A stretch of DNA of 60,472 nt from Fidelibacterota bacterium. Its GTDB lineage: Bacteria > Pseudomonadota > Alphaproteobacteria > Rhodospirillales > Rhodospirillaceae. Under the pieces are notes generated by a model that saw only the letters and a list, made by a program, of their open reading frames with translations, was not told the origin of the DNA and ran no database searches. Shown here piece after piece: positions 8,403 to 18,705 of this stretch (position 1 is its first letter; each line of letters starts with the position of its first letter). The position numbers were made by a program, and so were the translations under genes. The stretch lies in NCBI GenBank assembly GCA_947470105.1, contig CANISR010000005.1:1-60472 (forward strand), in the 5' to 3' direction.

Positions 8403-9824
8403 TTGGCGAAAAACCTGAAAACCTTTGTCTGCCAGAACTGCGGCGCCACCACCACGCGGTGGGCGGGCAAGTGCGAAGCCTGCGGCGAATGGAACACCAT
8501 CATCGAGGAAGCCGCGCGCGAGAATCTGCCCAAGGGCGTCTCGGGGGGCAAAGGCGGTCGCAAGATCGAGTTCTTCGACTTGAAGGGCGCCAGCGCCCCC
8601 CCGCCGCGGCGCTCCACCACCATCGGCGAGCTTGACCGGGTGTGCGGCGGCGGCTTGGTAGCGGGTTCGGCCATCCTGGTGGGCGGCGATCCCGGCATCG
8701 GTAAATCGACGCTGCTTTTACAAGCCTGCGGCCTGCTCGCGGCTCATTCGGTGTGCGTCTATATCACCGGCGAAGAATCCGTCGATCAAGTGCGGCTGCG
8801 CGCCCAGCGTTTGGGTTTCGGCGACGCCAAAGTGGCGCTGGCCGCCGCCACAAATGTGCGCGACATCGTCGCCAGCCTGGAATCCGGCGCATCGCCGGAT
8901 GTCGTCGTGATCGATTCCATCCAGACCATGTTTTCCGACAGCATCGATTCCGCGCCGGGCACCGTTACCCAGGTGCGCACCTGCGCCCATGAACTGGTGC
9001 GCGTGGCCAAAAAGCGCGGCTTTACCTTGTTCCTGGTGGGCCATGTCACCAAGGAAGGCACACTCGCCGGCCCGCGCGTGCTCGAGCACCTGGTCGACAC
9101 CGTGCTCTATTTCGAAGGCGAGCGCGGCCACCAGTTCCGAATCCTGCGCGCGGTGAAGAACCGCTTCGGCGCCACGGATGAGATCGGCGTGTTCGAGATG
9201 ACCGACGCCGGCCTCAAGGAAGTGCTCAACCCCTCCGCTCTGTTCCTGGCTGAGAGGCGGGGAAATGTAAGCGGCAGTTGCGTTTTCGCAGGCTTGGAGG
9301 GATCCAGGCCGGTTCTTGTGGAAATCCAAGCCCTTGTGGCTCCCACCAGCCCCGGCCAGGCACGCCGGGCGGTGGTGGGCTGGGATAGCGGCCGCCTCAA
9401 CATGATTGTGGCGGTGCTTGAAACCCGTTGCGGCCTTGCCTTCGGCAGCACCGATATATATCTGAACGTCGCCGGGGGCTTACGCATCCAGGAGCCTGCG
9501 GCGGACCTGGCGGTGGCCGCGGCGCTGGTCTCGGCCCTGACCGGGAATCCGGTCCCTGCGGGGGCCATAGTGTTTGGTGAAATCGGTCTTTCCGGGGAAG
9601 TGCGCGCGGTATCGCAGCGCGACCTGCGGCTGAAGGAAGCGGCGAAACTTGGCTTTCAACAAGCATGGATCCCGCGGTCGCCCCAAAAAGATAAGGGGGG
9701 GGCCGATAGGGCGTCGCGCGACACAAAAACCGGCTTCGCGATAAAGGACATCGGACACGTGCAGGACGTGGTCAGCCAATTCACCGAACCCAAGGCGCCC
9801 CGCGCCAAGGGGACCGAGGCGTAA
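8403..9824 (+). CDS. radA: DNA repair protein RadA/Sms
   Basis: RecA-like branch-migration ATPase for recombinational repair. It has the N-terminal C4 zinc finger (CQNCG...CEACGEW, about residues 10-31), Walker A GGDPGIGKST near 94-103, the RadA-specific KNRFG motif near 250, and a C-terminal Lon-protease-like domain. 473 aa is within the normal range. The start is a TTG three bases after the mlaF stop, and no ATG lies before the zinc finger. The stop overlaps the cvpA start. Confidence 0.96.
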   Translation: MAKNLKTFVCQNCGATTTRWAGKCEACGEWNTIIEEAARENLPKGVSGGKGGRKIEFFDLKGASAPPPRRSTTIGELDRVCGGGLVAGSAILVGGDPGIGKSTLLLQACGLLAAHSVCVYITGEESVDQVRLRAQRLGFGDAKVALAAATNVRDIVASLESGASPDVVVIDSIQTMFSDSIDSAPGTVTQVRTCAHELVRVAKKRGFTLFLVGHVTKEGTLAGPRVLEHLVDTVLYFEGERGHQFRILRAVKNRFGATDEIGVFEMTDAGLKEVLNPSALFLAERRGNVSGSCVFAGLEGSRPVLVEIQALVAPTSPGQARRAVVGWDSGRLNMIVAVLETRCGLAFGSTDIYLNVAGGLRIQEPAADLAVAAALVSALTGNPVPAGAIVFGEIGLSGEVRAVSQRDLRLKEAAKLGFQQAWIPRSPQKDKGGADRASRDTKTGFAIKDIGHVQDVVSQFTEPKAPRAKGTEA

Positions 9825-10567
9825 TGGACAGCCTTCCCATCAACGGTCTCGACCTGGCTGTCGGCGTGGTGCTGTTGATCTCCGCCCTGCTCGCCTTCAT
9901 GCGCGGGTTTGTTCACGAAGTGCTCTCGGTCGCCGCCTGGATCGGCGCCCTGGTCGCCGCCACCTATGGCCTGCCCTACGCGCGCCCCTTCGCCCACAGC
10001 ATCATTCCCTTCGGCTGGGCCGCCGACGCCGCCGCCGCGGTGGTGATTTTCCTCACCGTGCTGCTGGTGCTCTCGATCATCAGCCATTCCATTGCGGCCC
10101 GTATTCAGAAAAGCGCGCTCAACAACCTCGACCGCTCCCTGGGCTTTGTCTTTGGCCTGGCCCGCGCCGTGCTGATTCTCGGTGTCGGCCTGATGGTGGT
10201 CGATTGGCTCACTGATCGCGACCGCCCGGTGTGGGTGCGCACCGCCAAGACTCTGCCGATTATCGAAAGCGCCGCCACCGGCATCAAATCCCTGGTCCCG
10301 CCATCGTTCCTGTCCCCTGGCATGGCCCCGTCCGAAGCCGCCAAGGAGGCCTTGAAAAAGGCCAACGCCGCATCAGATACCCAGAAGACTTTCGACCGGC
10401 TGGCGGCGCCTGCCGCAGCAGCGGAAAAAGGCGCCGAGGGCGAAACCACCTATCAAAAAAAAGAGCGGCAGGATATGGAGCACCTGCTCCAGAGCACGAC
10501 CGGTGCTGCCGCTCCGGATGCTCGCCCAGCAGCCGAAAAGCCGCCGGAAGGTTCCCCGCATGAATAG
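9824..10567 (+). CDS. cvpA: CvpA family membrane protein
   Basis: A 247-residue inner-membrane protein with four hydrophobic helices in the first 170 residues, followed by a long polar Ala/Lys/Glu-rich C-terminal tail. CvpA proteins are linked to envelope homeostasis and, in E. coli, to colicin V production; the molecular role is unclear. As in many Proteobacteria it sits directly before purF, overlapping it by 8 bases, and its ATG overlaps the radA stop. Confidence 0.88.
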   Translation: MDSLPINGLDLAVGVVLLISALLAFMRGFVHEVLSVAAWIGALVAATYGLPYARPFAHSIIPFGWAADAAAAVVIFLTVLLVLSIISHSIAARIQKSALNNLDRSLGFVFGLARAVLILGVGLMVVDWLTDRDRPVWVRTAKTLPIIESAATGIKSLVPPSFLSPGMAPSEAAKEALKKANAASDTQKTFDRLAAPAAAAEKGAEGETTYQKKERQDMEHLLQSTTGAAAPDARPAAEKPPEGSPHE

Positions 10568-12041
10568 TTCCGATATGCTCACCACTGACCCTTTTGAGCC
10601 AGAAGATGGCGATCACCTGAAGGAGGAGTGCGGGGTTTTCGGCATCATCGGCGACCCCGAGGCCGGTCCGCAGACGGCGCTGGGTCTGCACGCCCTGCAG
10701 CACCGCGGCCAGGAAGCCGCTGGAATGGTCACCTTCGACGGCCGCCAGTTCAATAGCCACAGAGGTATGGGGCAGGTGGCCGAGAACTTCGGTTCTGAAT
10801 CGGTCATGAACCTGCTCAAGGGTCACATGGCCATCGGCCATACCCGCTACGCCACCACCGGCGGCACTATCCTGCGCAACGTTCAGCCGCTGTTCGCCGA
10901 GTTGGAGCCGGGCGGTTTTGCCATCGCCCATAACGGCAACCTCACCAACGCGCTGACCTTGCGCGGGGAACTGAAGGCGCGCGGCTGCCTGTTCCAGTCC
11001 ACGTCCGATACCGAAGTGGTCATCCACCTCATGGCCATCAGCGAGGAATCCACCTTCGAGGACCGGTTGGTGGACGCGTTACGCCAGATCGAGGGCGCCT
11101 ACTCCTTCGTGTGCCTGACGCCCAGTTCCGTCATCGGCGCGCGCGACCCCTTGGGCGTACGCCCGCTCGTGCTGGGCCGCATGGATAACGCCTGGATCCT
11201 GTGTTCCGAGAGCTGCGCCCTCGACATCATCGGCGCCGAATATGTGCGCGATGTGGAACCGGGCGAAGTGGTGATCCTGTCCACTGAAGGCGTGCGCAGC
11301 CTGAAGCCCTTCCCCAAACAGCATCCGCGGTTCTGCATTTTCGAATACATCTACTTCGCCCGCCCCGACACCGTGAGCGAAGGCCACAACGTTTACGAAG
11401 TGCGCAAACGGATCGGCGAGCAACTCGCCAAGGAAAGCCCGGTGGACTGCGACATTGTCGTGCCGGTGCCGGATTCCGGCGTGGCGGCGGCATTGGGCTT
11501 CTCGGCCGTGTCCGGCGTGCCGTTCGAGATGGGCATTATCCGCAGCCACTACGTCGGCCGCACCTTCATCCAACCCACCGACAAGAGCCGCCACTCGGGT
11601 GTGCGCCGCAAGCACAACCCCAACAAGGCCGTGCTTGAAGGCAAGCGCGTGGTGCTGGTGGACGATTCCATCGTCCGCGGCACCACCTCCAAGAAAATCG
11701 TCGAGATGGTGCGCCAGGCCGGCGCCACCGAAGTGCATATGCGCATCTCCTCGCCGCCGACCGCGCATCCGTGCTTCTACGGCATCGACACGCCCGACTA
11801 CGACAAACTTCTGGCGGCCCAGCACGACGTGGCTGGCATGGCTAAGCTGCTCGGCGTCGACAGCCTCGCCTTCATTTCCTTGGACGGACTCTATAAAGCC
11901 CTGGGCGAAGCCAAGCGCGACGCCGCCCACCCGCAGTATTGCGACGCCTGCTTCACCGGCACCTATCCGCTGCCGCTGACCGACCGCCTAGCCGGCAGCA
12001 AGCCCAAGCAGCTTTCGTTGCTCAACGAAGAACTGGTTTAG
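10560..12041 (+). CDS. purF: amidophosphoribosyltransferase
   Basis: First committed enzyme of purine synthesis: PRPP plus glutamine to 5-phosphoribosylamine. The N-terminal nucleophile cysteine lies in KEECGVFGI (about residue 24), so the mature enzyme needs removal of a short propeptide. The PRPP-binding motif [14 protein letters not shown] is near residue 364. The ATG at 10560 overlaps the cvpA end and is preferred over the open upstream frame. 493 aa is normal. purT, a later purine step, is also in this window but far away. Confidence 0.97.
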   Translation: MNSSDMLTTDPFEPEDGDHLKEECGVFGIIGDPEAGPQTALGLHALQHRGQEAAGMVTFDGRQFNSHRGMGQVAENFGSESVMNLLKGHMAIGHTRYATTGGTILRNVQPLFAELEPGGFAIAHNGNLTNALTLRGELKARGCLFQSTSDTEVVIHLMAISEESTFEDRLVDALRQIEGAYSFVCLTPSSVIGARDPLGVRPLVLGRMDNAWILCSESCALDIIGAEYVRDVEPGEVVILSTEGVRSLKPFPKQHPRFCIFEYIYFARPDTVSEGHNVYEVRKRIGEQLAKESPVDCDIVVPVPDSGVAAALGFSAVSGVPFEMGIIRSHYVGRTFIQPTDKSRHSGVRRKHNPNKAVLEGKRVVLVDDSIVRGTTSKKIVEMVRQAGATEVHMRISSPPTAHPCFYGIDTPDYDKLLAAQHDVAGMAKLLGVDSLAFISLDGLYKALGEAKRDAAHPQYCDACFTGTYPLPLTDRLAGSKPKQLSLLNEELV

Positions 12042-12046
12042 GCCTG

Positions 12047-12757
12047 ATGTCGGGACGACTCGCCGGGCGCATTGCGCTCGTGACCGGAGCCTCGCGCGGG
12101 ATCGGCCGCGCGGTAGCGGTGCGGTTTGCCCAGGAAGGCGCCCATGTGATCGCCTATGCGCGCACCCAGGGGGCGCTCGAGGAACTGGACGACGAGATCT
12201 TCAAGCTCACCGGCAATCACGCAACGCTGGTTGCAGAAAACCTTACCAATTTCGAGAAGATCGACCAGACCGGCGGCGCCATATTCCAGCGCTGGGGTAA
12301 GCTCGACATTCTCGTCGGCGCCGCGGCGCAACTGGGGCAACTTTCACCTACGCCGGTCTATACGCCGAAGATGTGGGAAGGCGTGTTCAACCTCAACCTC
12401 CATGCCAACTGGCGCCTGATCCGCTCGCTCGACCCGCTGCTGCGCGCATCCGACGCAGGCCGCGCCATCTTCGTGACGTCAGGTGTCGCCGGCGGCGATC
12501 GCATGTATTGGGGGCCCTATGCCGCCTCCAAGGCCGCGCTCGAGCAGATGGTACGAACCTACGCGGCGGAAATCGCCCATACCAAATTGCGTGTGAACCT
12601 TCTGGATCCTGGCCGCATACGCACCCGCATGCGCGCCGAGGCTTACCCGGGCGAGGACCCTTTGACGCTTCCCACGCCGGAGTCCATCGCCGGTGTCTTC
12701 GTCGATCTCGCGGCGGCGGACTGCACCCGTAACGGCGAACGGGTGAAGGCTCCCTAA
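12047..12757 (+). CDS. SDR family oxidoreductase
   Basis: Classical short-chain dehydrogenase/reductase, 236 aa. The nucleotide-binding TGASRGIG is near residues 13-20, the catalytic Ser is in VTSGVAG near 145, and the YAASK Tyr-Lys pair is near 158-162. NAD(P)H use is likely but the substrate is unknown. The ATG at 12047 begins five bases after purF. The usual NNAG is replaced by GAAAQLG, a variation seen in some SDRs. It is probably the last gene of the alr-purF run. Confidence 0.9.
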   Translation: MSGRLAGRIALVTGASRGIGRAVAVRFAQEGAHVIAYARTQGALEELDDEIFKLTGNHATLVAENLTNFEKIDQTGGAIFQRWGKLDILVGAAAQLGQLSPTPVYTPKMWEGVFNLNLHANWRLIRSLDPLLRASDAGRAIFVTSGVAGGDRMYWGPYAASKAALEQMVRTYAAEIAHTKLRVNLLDPGRIRTRMRAEAYPGEDPLTLPTPESIAGVFVDLAAADCTRNGERVKAP

Positions 12758-12918
12758 GCCACGCGTTCCTCTCACGTGTAAAGCCCCCCTCCTTCTGCCA
12801 CCGCCAATGCGAGTCGCTCCACGAATGTGGGGCGGCACGCCAGAATTTATGGCGCGCACGTCGTTCAGCGGCGATACTTATTGGGGTTGGGGGGCGTTGA
12901 TAAGAGAACGGGCGCCCC

Positions 12919-13629
12919 ATGGTATCGCGACAATTATCAGCATTTCGCGGAGAGCTTTCGGCCAAGGATGTGGCCGACGGCATCAATGCGGCTATTCGAA
13001 ACGCCAAACGTCTGGCGGCCGACGCCAAGCTGATGCTCGACGCCAAGCGCTACCCCACCGCGGCGGCCCTGGCCATCTACTCCCTCGAAGAGACCGAAAA
13101 GGTATCCACCTTGCGCGCCCTGTCGGTGGCCCAGACCAAGGACGAGCTGGGCCACGCATGGGAGGACTACCGCAGCAACCGCACACAGAACTCCGCATGG
13201 ATCGCGGCGGAACTGGATTCAAAAGGCGCGGGGCACCTCTCTGGCTTCAGCGACGCCATGGAGAAGGATGCCTACCACTCCAGCATGCTGACGATCATCA
13301 AGCGCCTGGGCCTGCACACCGAGTGTTACCGCAAAGGATATTGGTCCGAGCCCTCGGTGGTGATCGACGCCAATGCCGCGGCGGTCCTGGTGCGCATCGC
13401 CGAAAATGCCTGCGCCAAGAATGAAATCTCCGACCGCGAGATCGCCCTCTGGGTGGAGCATGTGGGCCCGGCCTGGCACTCCTCGAAAATGCCCGACGCC
13501 CTGCTGCGCTGGGCTCAGGCCATGGAAGAGGAAGGCCTGATCAAGCCCGCCAGCGATGATGTGCAGCGGATCGGGATCAACTTGGCCGATCCCGGCGGTG
13601 ACGAACGCCGGAAGAAATACCGGCACTAA
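12919..13629 (+). CDS. AbiV-like (abortive infection) protein
   Basis: A 236-residue soluble helical protein. The segment near residues 24-56 (NAKRLAADAKLMLDAKRY, then AAALAIYSLEETEKVS) matches the hallmark of the AbiV family, in which a helical repeat ends in ALAI..LEE.GK. Lactococcal AbiV gives phage resistance by binding a phage early protein and blocking translation. Here the glycine of the E-x-GK element is replaced (ETEK), and the C-terminal half is longer than in short AbiV proteins. No other phage-defence gene is adjacent. The family call is fairly firm; a defence role is inference. Confidence 0.65.
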   Translation: MVSRQLSAFRGELSAKDVADGINAAIRNAKRLAADAKLMLDAKRYPTAAALAIYSLEETEKVSTLRALSVAQTKDELGHAWEDYRSNRTQNSAWIAAELDSKGAGHLSGFSDAMEKDAYHSSMLTIIKRLGLHTECYRKGYWSEPSVVIDANAAAVLVRIAENACAKNEISDREIALWVEHVGPAWHSSKMPDALLRWAQAMEEEGLIKPASDDVQRIGINLADPGGDERRKKYRH

Positions 13630-13632
13630 ACT

Positions 13633-14091
13633 TTACGGCAAGCCCCGCGCCATCAGGACGGCCGCCAGCGGAATCAGCACCAGCAGCAGCCACTCGAGTT
13701 TGATGAACGTCCGGATGCGCGCCAGCGCTTCAGGCTTGGGCCGGAAGCCGCCGTTCGCTTTCAGGCTCTTGCGCCAGGCGATGAAAGCGAGAGTCGGCGG
13801 CACGGACGCCAGACCGGCGGCGAAGAACAAGGCGATCTTCACCCAGAACACCGGATTGCCCATGTAGTAATCCGCGCCTTTGAGCCCCCACACCACCCGG
13901 CCGGCGCCGGCCACGAGGATCGCAACGGCCGCGAGGCCGAGGCCCATGTCGATCTTGTTCAGCCGTTCGATGGCGGCGGGCGTGGGCGCGTCGCGCAGAA
14001 GCACCGTCTGCATCGCCAGCACCGCCACCAGGGCGCCGATCCCGAGGAAATGCACCAGGGCAAAAAGAGCATCGGTGATCATCGGGGGCAT
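13633..14091 (-). CDS. DUF2214 family membrane protein
   Basis: A 152-residue integral membrane protein with four hydrophobic helices (about residues 8-28, 47-69, 82-105 and 131-150). The N-terminal ALVHFLGIGAL, with its membrane His, and the YYMGNPVFWVKIALF stretch recall the DUF2214/CopD-like group, whose members may bind haem or copper. Function is unknown. It is convergent with the AbiV-like gene (4-base gap) and divergent from the iorA/iorB pair. Confidence 0.75.
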   Translation of the reverse strand: MPPMITDALFALVHFLGIGALVAVLAMQTVLLRDAPTPAAIERLNKIDMGLGLAAVAILVAGAGRVVWGLKGADYYMGNPVFWVKIALFFAAGLASVPPTLAFIAWRKSLKANGGFRPKPEALARIRTFIKLEWLLLVLIPLAAVLMARGLP

Positions 14092-14237
14092 GGCTGTTCC
14101 TGAGTTGTGGACTTAGCTGAATACCATTGAAGCGCGCAAATCAGTGCTTCCCGGCAACCACCCCTGGCTTACACGCGTTCCCGAGAAGCCTGGGGCGCCG
14201 GCATTTAGCCAGCACAACTATTGCGGGGACAGAATCC

Positions 14238-14684
14238 ATGCCAACGCTGAATGTGAACGGACAAAACTACACCGTCGATACTCCGAGTGGAACGCCGTTG
14301 CTGTGGGTCTTGCGCGATTTCTTGGGTTTTACCGGCACTAAGTATGGCTGCGGAATCGAAGTCTGCGGCGCATGCGCCGTCCTCGTCGATGGCGAAGTAG
14401 AAAAATCCTGCGACATGGAGGTCGGCGAGGCCGTCGGCAAGAAAATCACGACCATCGAAGGACTTTCGCCCGACAACTCTCATCCCGTGCAACTCGCTTG
14501 GATCGCCGAGCAGGTACCGCAATGCGGTTACTGCCAATCTGGAATGATCTTATCGGCGGTCTCGCTGCTGCGCACGAAGCCGAATCCAACCGATTCCGAC
14601 ATCGACCGCGCAATGAATAATATTTGCGTCTGCGGGACCTACCAGCGAGTGCGCAAGGCGATCCATCGCGCGGCAAAAGGCTAA
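14238..14684 (+). CDS. iorA: [2Fe-2S] subunit of a molybdenum hydroxylase (IorA type)
   Basis: Small iron-sulfur subunit passing electrons from the molybdenum site of a xanthine oxidase family enzyme. 148 aa with both cluster motifs: the plant-ferredoxin type [15 protein letters not shown]...C (about residues 42-62) and the helical CGYCQSGM...CVCGTY (about residues 98-135). The ATG at 14238 follows a GGGGA ribosome site; the longer open frame upstream lacks family similarity. iorB begins 8 bases after the stop. The substrate may be an N-heterocycle or aldehyde; isoquinoline is only the family name. Confidence 0.92.
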   Translation: MPTLNVNGQNYTVDTPSGTPLLWVLRDFLGFTGTKYGCGIEVCGACAVLVDGEVEKSCDMEVGEAVGKKITTIEGLSPDNSHPVQLAWIAEQVPQCGYCQSGMILSAVSLLRTKPNPTDSDIDRAMNNICVCGTYQRVRKAIHRAAKG

Positions 14685-14692
14685 GGCACACT

Positions 14693-16972
14693 ATGAAAAC
14701 CTCTTCGCCCATGCCGTCACTGTTGCTCGACGCGCCGACTACAGGCGGTCTAAACCGCAGGGAATTGCTCGCCGCCAGTGCGGCCTGTCTCGTCTATGCT
14801 TTTTCAGTCCCGCTGACCGCGCGCGGCGCCAGGGCTGCAGCGGCTCAGACATTCATCGGCGCCTTCGTTCGCATCGATGCCAATGAAGGTATTACCGTCT
14901 TGGTCGGCGTCTCCGAAATGGGACAAGGGACCATATCCAGTATTGCCCAGGTGCTAGCCGAGGAACTGACGGTGGATTGGCGAAATGTCTCGGTGCAGTC
15001 CGCGCCGGCCAATTCCGCCTTTGGCAACCCCATCCTGCGCGGCACTCAGGCGACCTTCGGCAGTCTGTCGATGCGGGGCTTCTTCGCACCAGCGCGCATC
15101 GCTGGCGCGACTGTGCGCGAGATGTTGAAGATGGCCGCAGCGAAAGCGTTCAACGTTCCGGTCGGCTCACTTACGACCGCCAATGGCAAAGTCTTCGCGG
15201 GCAATTCCTTCCTCACGTACGGCAATTTAGCCGCGAGCGCGGCGAAGGAAACGCCGCCGGTCAATCCGCCGCTTTTGGGTACCGGACAATATGTCGGCGT
15301 GTCGGTTCCACGGTCGGATATTCCGATGAAGGTGAACGGCAGCGCCGTCTTCGGCATCGATGTGCGGCTTCCTGGCATGGTCTATGCAGGAATTCAGAAC
15401 GCTCCCGTTGTCGGCGCAACCGTGTCGCCGGGGGCAACGTTTGCGGTTCCGCCGGGAACGTTGGCCGTCGTTGCGCTCGACACCGCCGTCGCCGTGGTCG
15501 CGAGGGACACCTATACCTCGACCCGAGCCGCCCGGAACCTGCAGGTCAATTGGTCGGTACCGGCGGGCAATGGCGCGATCTCCAGCGCCGGCATCATGAC
15601 CCAAGCCGAGCAATTCATGACTACCGGCCCGGTGCTCACCGCCGAGACAGTCGGATATCCGCAAGGGGCGATCCTCGCAGCTGCCAAGACTGTTGATCTA
15701 ACCTACAGCGTGCCCTACCTGGCACATGGGTGTATGGAGGTCTTGAACTGCACGGCTCTGATCACTGCCACGAGTTGCGTGGTTTGGGCGCCGACGCAGG
15801 CCCAGAGCGCCGTGGTGGCCACTGCCGTCGCCATTACCGGGCTCCCGGCAAGCGCTATCACCGTCAACACGACCTTCCTGGGTGGCGGACTGGGCCGCAA
15901 GATCGAGCAGGACTTCATCGCTCAGGCAATCAAGATCGCCAAGACCATGAGCGGCACGCCGGTCAAACTCACCTGGTCGCGCGAACAGGACTTTGCCGCA
16001 GACCAGTATCGGCCGATGGCGTTGGCGCGTGTACAGGCCGGCCTGGACGCCTCGGGCAATCTCAGCGTGTGGTGGAACCGCCTGGTAGCTCCGTCTTATA
16101 GCTTCCAGCACGGCGGCAGCACGGGCGTGGATTTTCTCGCCATCACCGGGGCGACTGGACTGCCCTATGCCATCGCTCATCGCCTGGTGGAGTATGTCCG
16201 TCACACCACACCCGTTGCCGTCGGCTCGTGGCGCTCCATTGGCTGCTCGATAAATACTTTCGTCGTGGAGAGCGCGCTCGACGAACTCGCCCTCACCGCC
16301 GGAGTTGATCCCCTGGCCTTTCGCCGCCGCCTGTTGGCGGGCAATGCCCGGGCGCTAGCGGTGCTGGAGGCGGCGGCGGCCCTCGGCGATTGGGGCACGC
16401 CGCCGCCGGCCGGCAGGTCACGCGGGATCGCCTTCTGTTTTTCTGACAATTCCTATGTCGCGCAGGTGGTGGAAGTCTCGCAGCCGAGCCCAGGGACTAT
16501 GAAGGTTCACGCGGTAGCCTGCGTCGTCGATTGCGGCATGGCGGTGAACCCGGATGCCGTGACCGCACAGATCGAAGGCGGAATTGTCCACGGCATGAGT
16601 GCGGCGCTGTGGGGCCAGGTAACCTTTGCATCCGGCCGGCCCAATGTACGCAACTTCGACACGTATCGCGTGGCCCGCATGCGGGATATGCCGGTCATCA
16701 AGGTGGAGATCATCAACGGTGCGCCGGCGTCCCTTGGCGGCGCAGGCGAAGTGAGCGTACCGCCGGTGGCGCCCGCGCTTGCCAATGCCTGGGCCGGCCT
16801 CACGGGTCAGCGCATACGATCGCTGCCGCTATTTCCCCGCGCCGTGTCTTCGGCTGGTGGGGGTTCGAATGGCCAGTCGGACGACGGCGAATCCGGCGAT
16901 GATGGGTCTGACGGCGAAAAACCCCAGAAAGCCCGCTCCAAGAGCAAAAGCGGAAAGCGCGACGACGATTAG
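14693..16972 (+). CDS. iorB: molybdopterin-binding subunit of a xanthine dehydrogenase family enzyme (IorB type)
   Basis: Large catalytic subunit, 759 aa, partner of the upstream [2Fe-2S] protein. A twin-arginine leader (LNRRELLAASAACLVYAFS, about residues 18-36) indicates Tat export, probably as a folded complex with IorA. Family features include MGQGTISSIAQVLAEEL near residue 77 and the C-terminal GGAGE loop carrying the catalytic Glu. No flavin subunit gene is adjacent, so electrons probably go to a cytochrome or other acceptor. The last 40 residues form an odd Gly/Ser/Asp-rich then Lys/Arg-rich tail not needed by the fold. The ATG at 14693 is chosen over the upstream frame because the leader begins there. 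Confidence 0.92.
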   Translation: MKTSSPMPSLLLDAPTTGGLNRRELLAASAACLVYAFSVPLTARGARAAAAQTFIGAFVRIDANEGITVLVGVSEMGQGTISSIAQVLAEELTVDWRNVSVQSAPANSAFGNPILRGTQATFGSLSMRGFFAPARIAGATVREMLKMAAAKAFNVPVGSLTTANGKVFAGNSFLTYGNLAASAAKETPPVNPPLLGTGQYVGVSVPRSDIPMKVNGSAVFGIDVRLPGMVYAGIQNAPVVGATVSPGATFAVPPGTLAVVALDTAVAVVARDTYTSTRAARNLQVNWSVPAGNGAISSAGIMTQAEQFMTTGPVLTAETVGYPQGAILAAAKTVDLTYSVPYLAHGCMEVLNCTALITATSCVVWAPTQAQSAVVATAVAITGLPASAITVNTTFLGGGLGRKIEQDFIAQAIKIAKTMSGTPVKLTWSREQDFAADQYRPMALARVQAGLDASGNLSVWWNRLVAPSYSFQHGGSTGVDFLAITGATGLPYAIAHRLVEYVRHTTPVAVGSWRSIGCSINTFVVESALDELALTAGVDPLAFRRRLLAGNARALAVLEAAAALGDWGTPPPAGRSRGIAFCFSDNSYVAQVVEVSQPSPGTMKVHAVACVVDCGMAVNPDAVTAQIEGGIVHGMSAALWGQVTFASGRPNVRNFDTYRVARMRDMPVIKVEIINGAPASLGGAGEVSVPPVAPALANAWAGLTGQRIRSLPLFPRAVSSAGGGSNGQSDDGESGDDGSDGEKPQKARSKSKSGKRDDD

Positions 16973-17091
16973 AACCGCTCGCATTTAGTCCGGATCGCTG
17001 CGCAGCTCGAGATCATGTTTCCCGCGTCGCCTGTGCCGAAAACCGGCTCCGCTTTCTGCACAAACCGTCAGCGGCAGAGTGCCGCCCGCGC

Positions 17092-18642
<1,551 letters not shown>

Positions 18643-18705
18643 GGCCGTTGTTCTTCCTGCCGCCGCAAACGTGCGCGCTGTTGGTTCGCGTAGGCGCTGT
18701 ATGGT

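Noticed and set aside
12807-13424. Plus-strand frame overlapping the AbiV-like gene in another phase
   Set aside because: Low-complexity Arg/Gly-rich translation without family features; the AbiV-like frame explains the codon bias.
14160-14183. AACC...GTTCC as a reverse EcfG promoter before DUF2214
   Set aside because: The -10 would be GGTT rather than CGTT and spacing is 17; below my threshold.
16990-17050. Second copy of the intergenic palindrome
   Set aside because: Only the centre (GCCGAAAACCGGC) is alike; the arms no longer pair well, so it is not listed as a feature.
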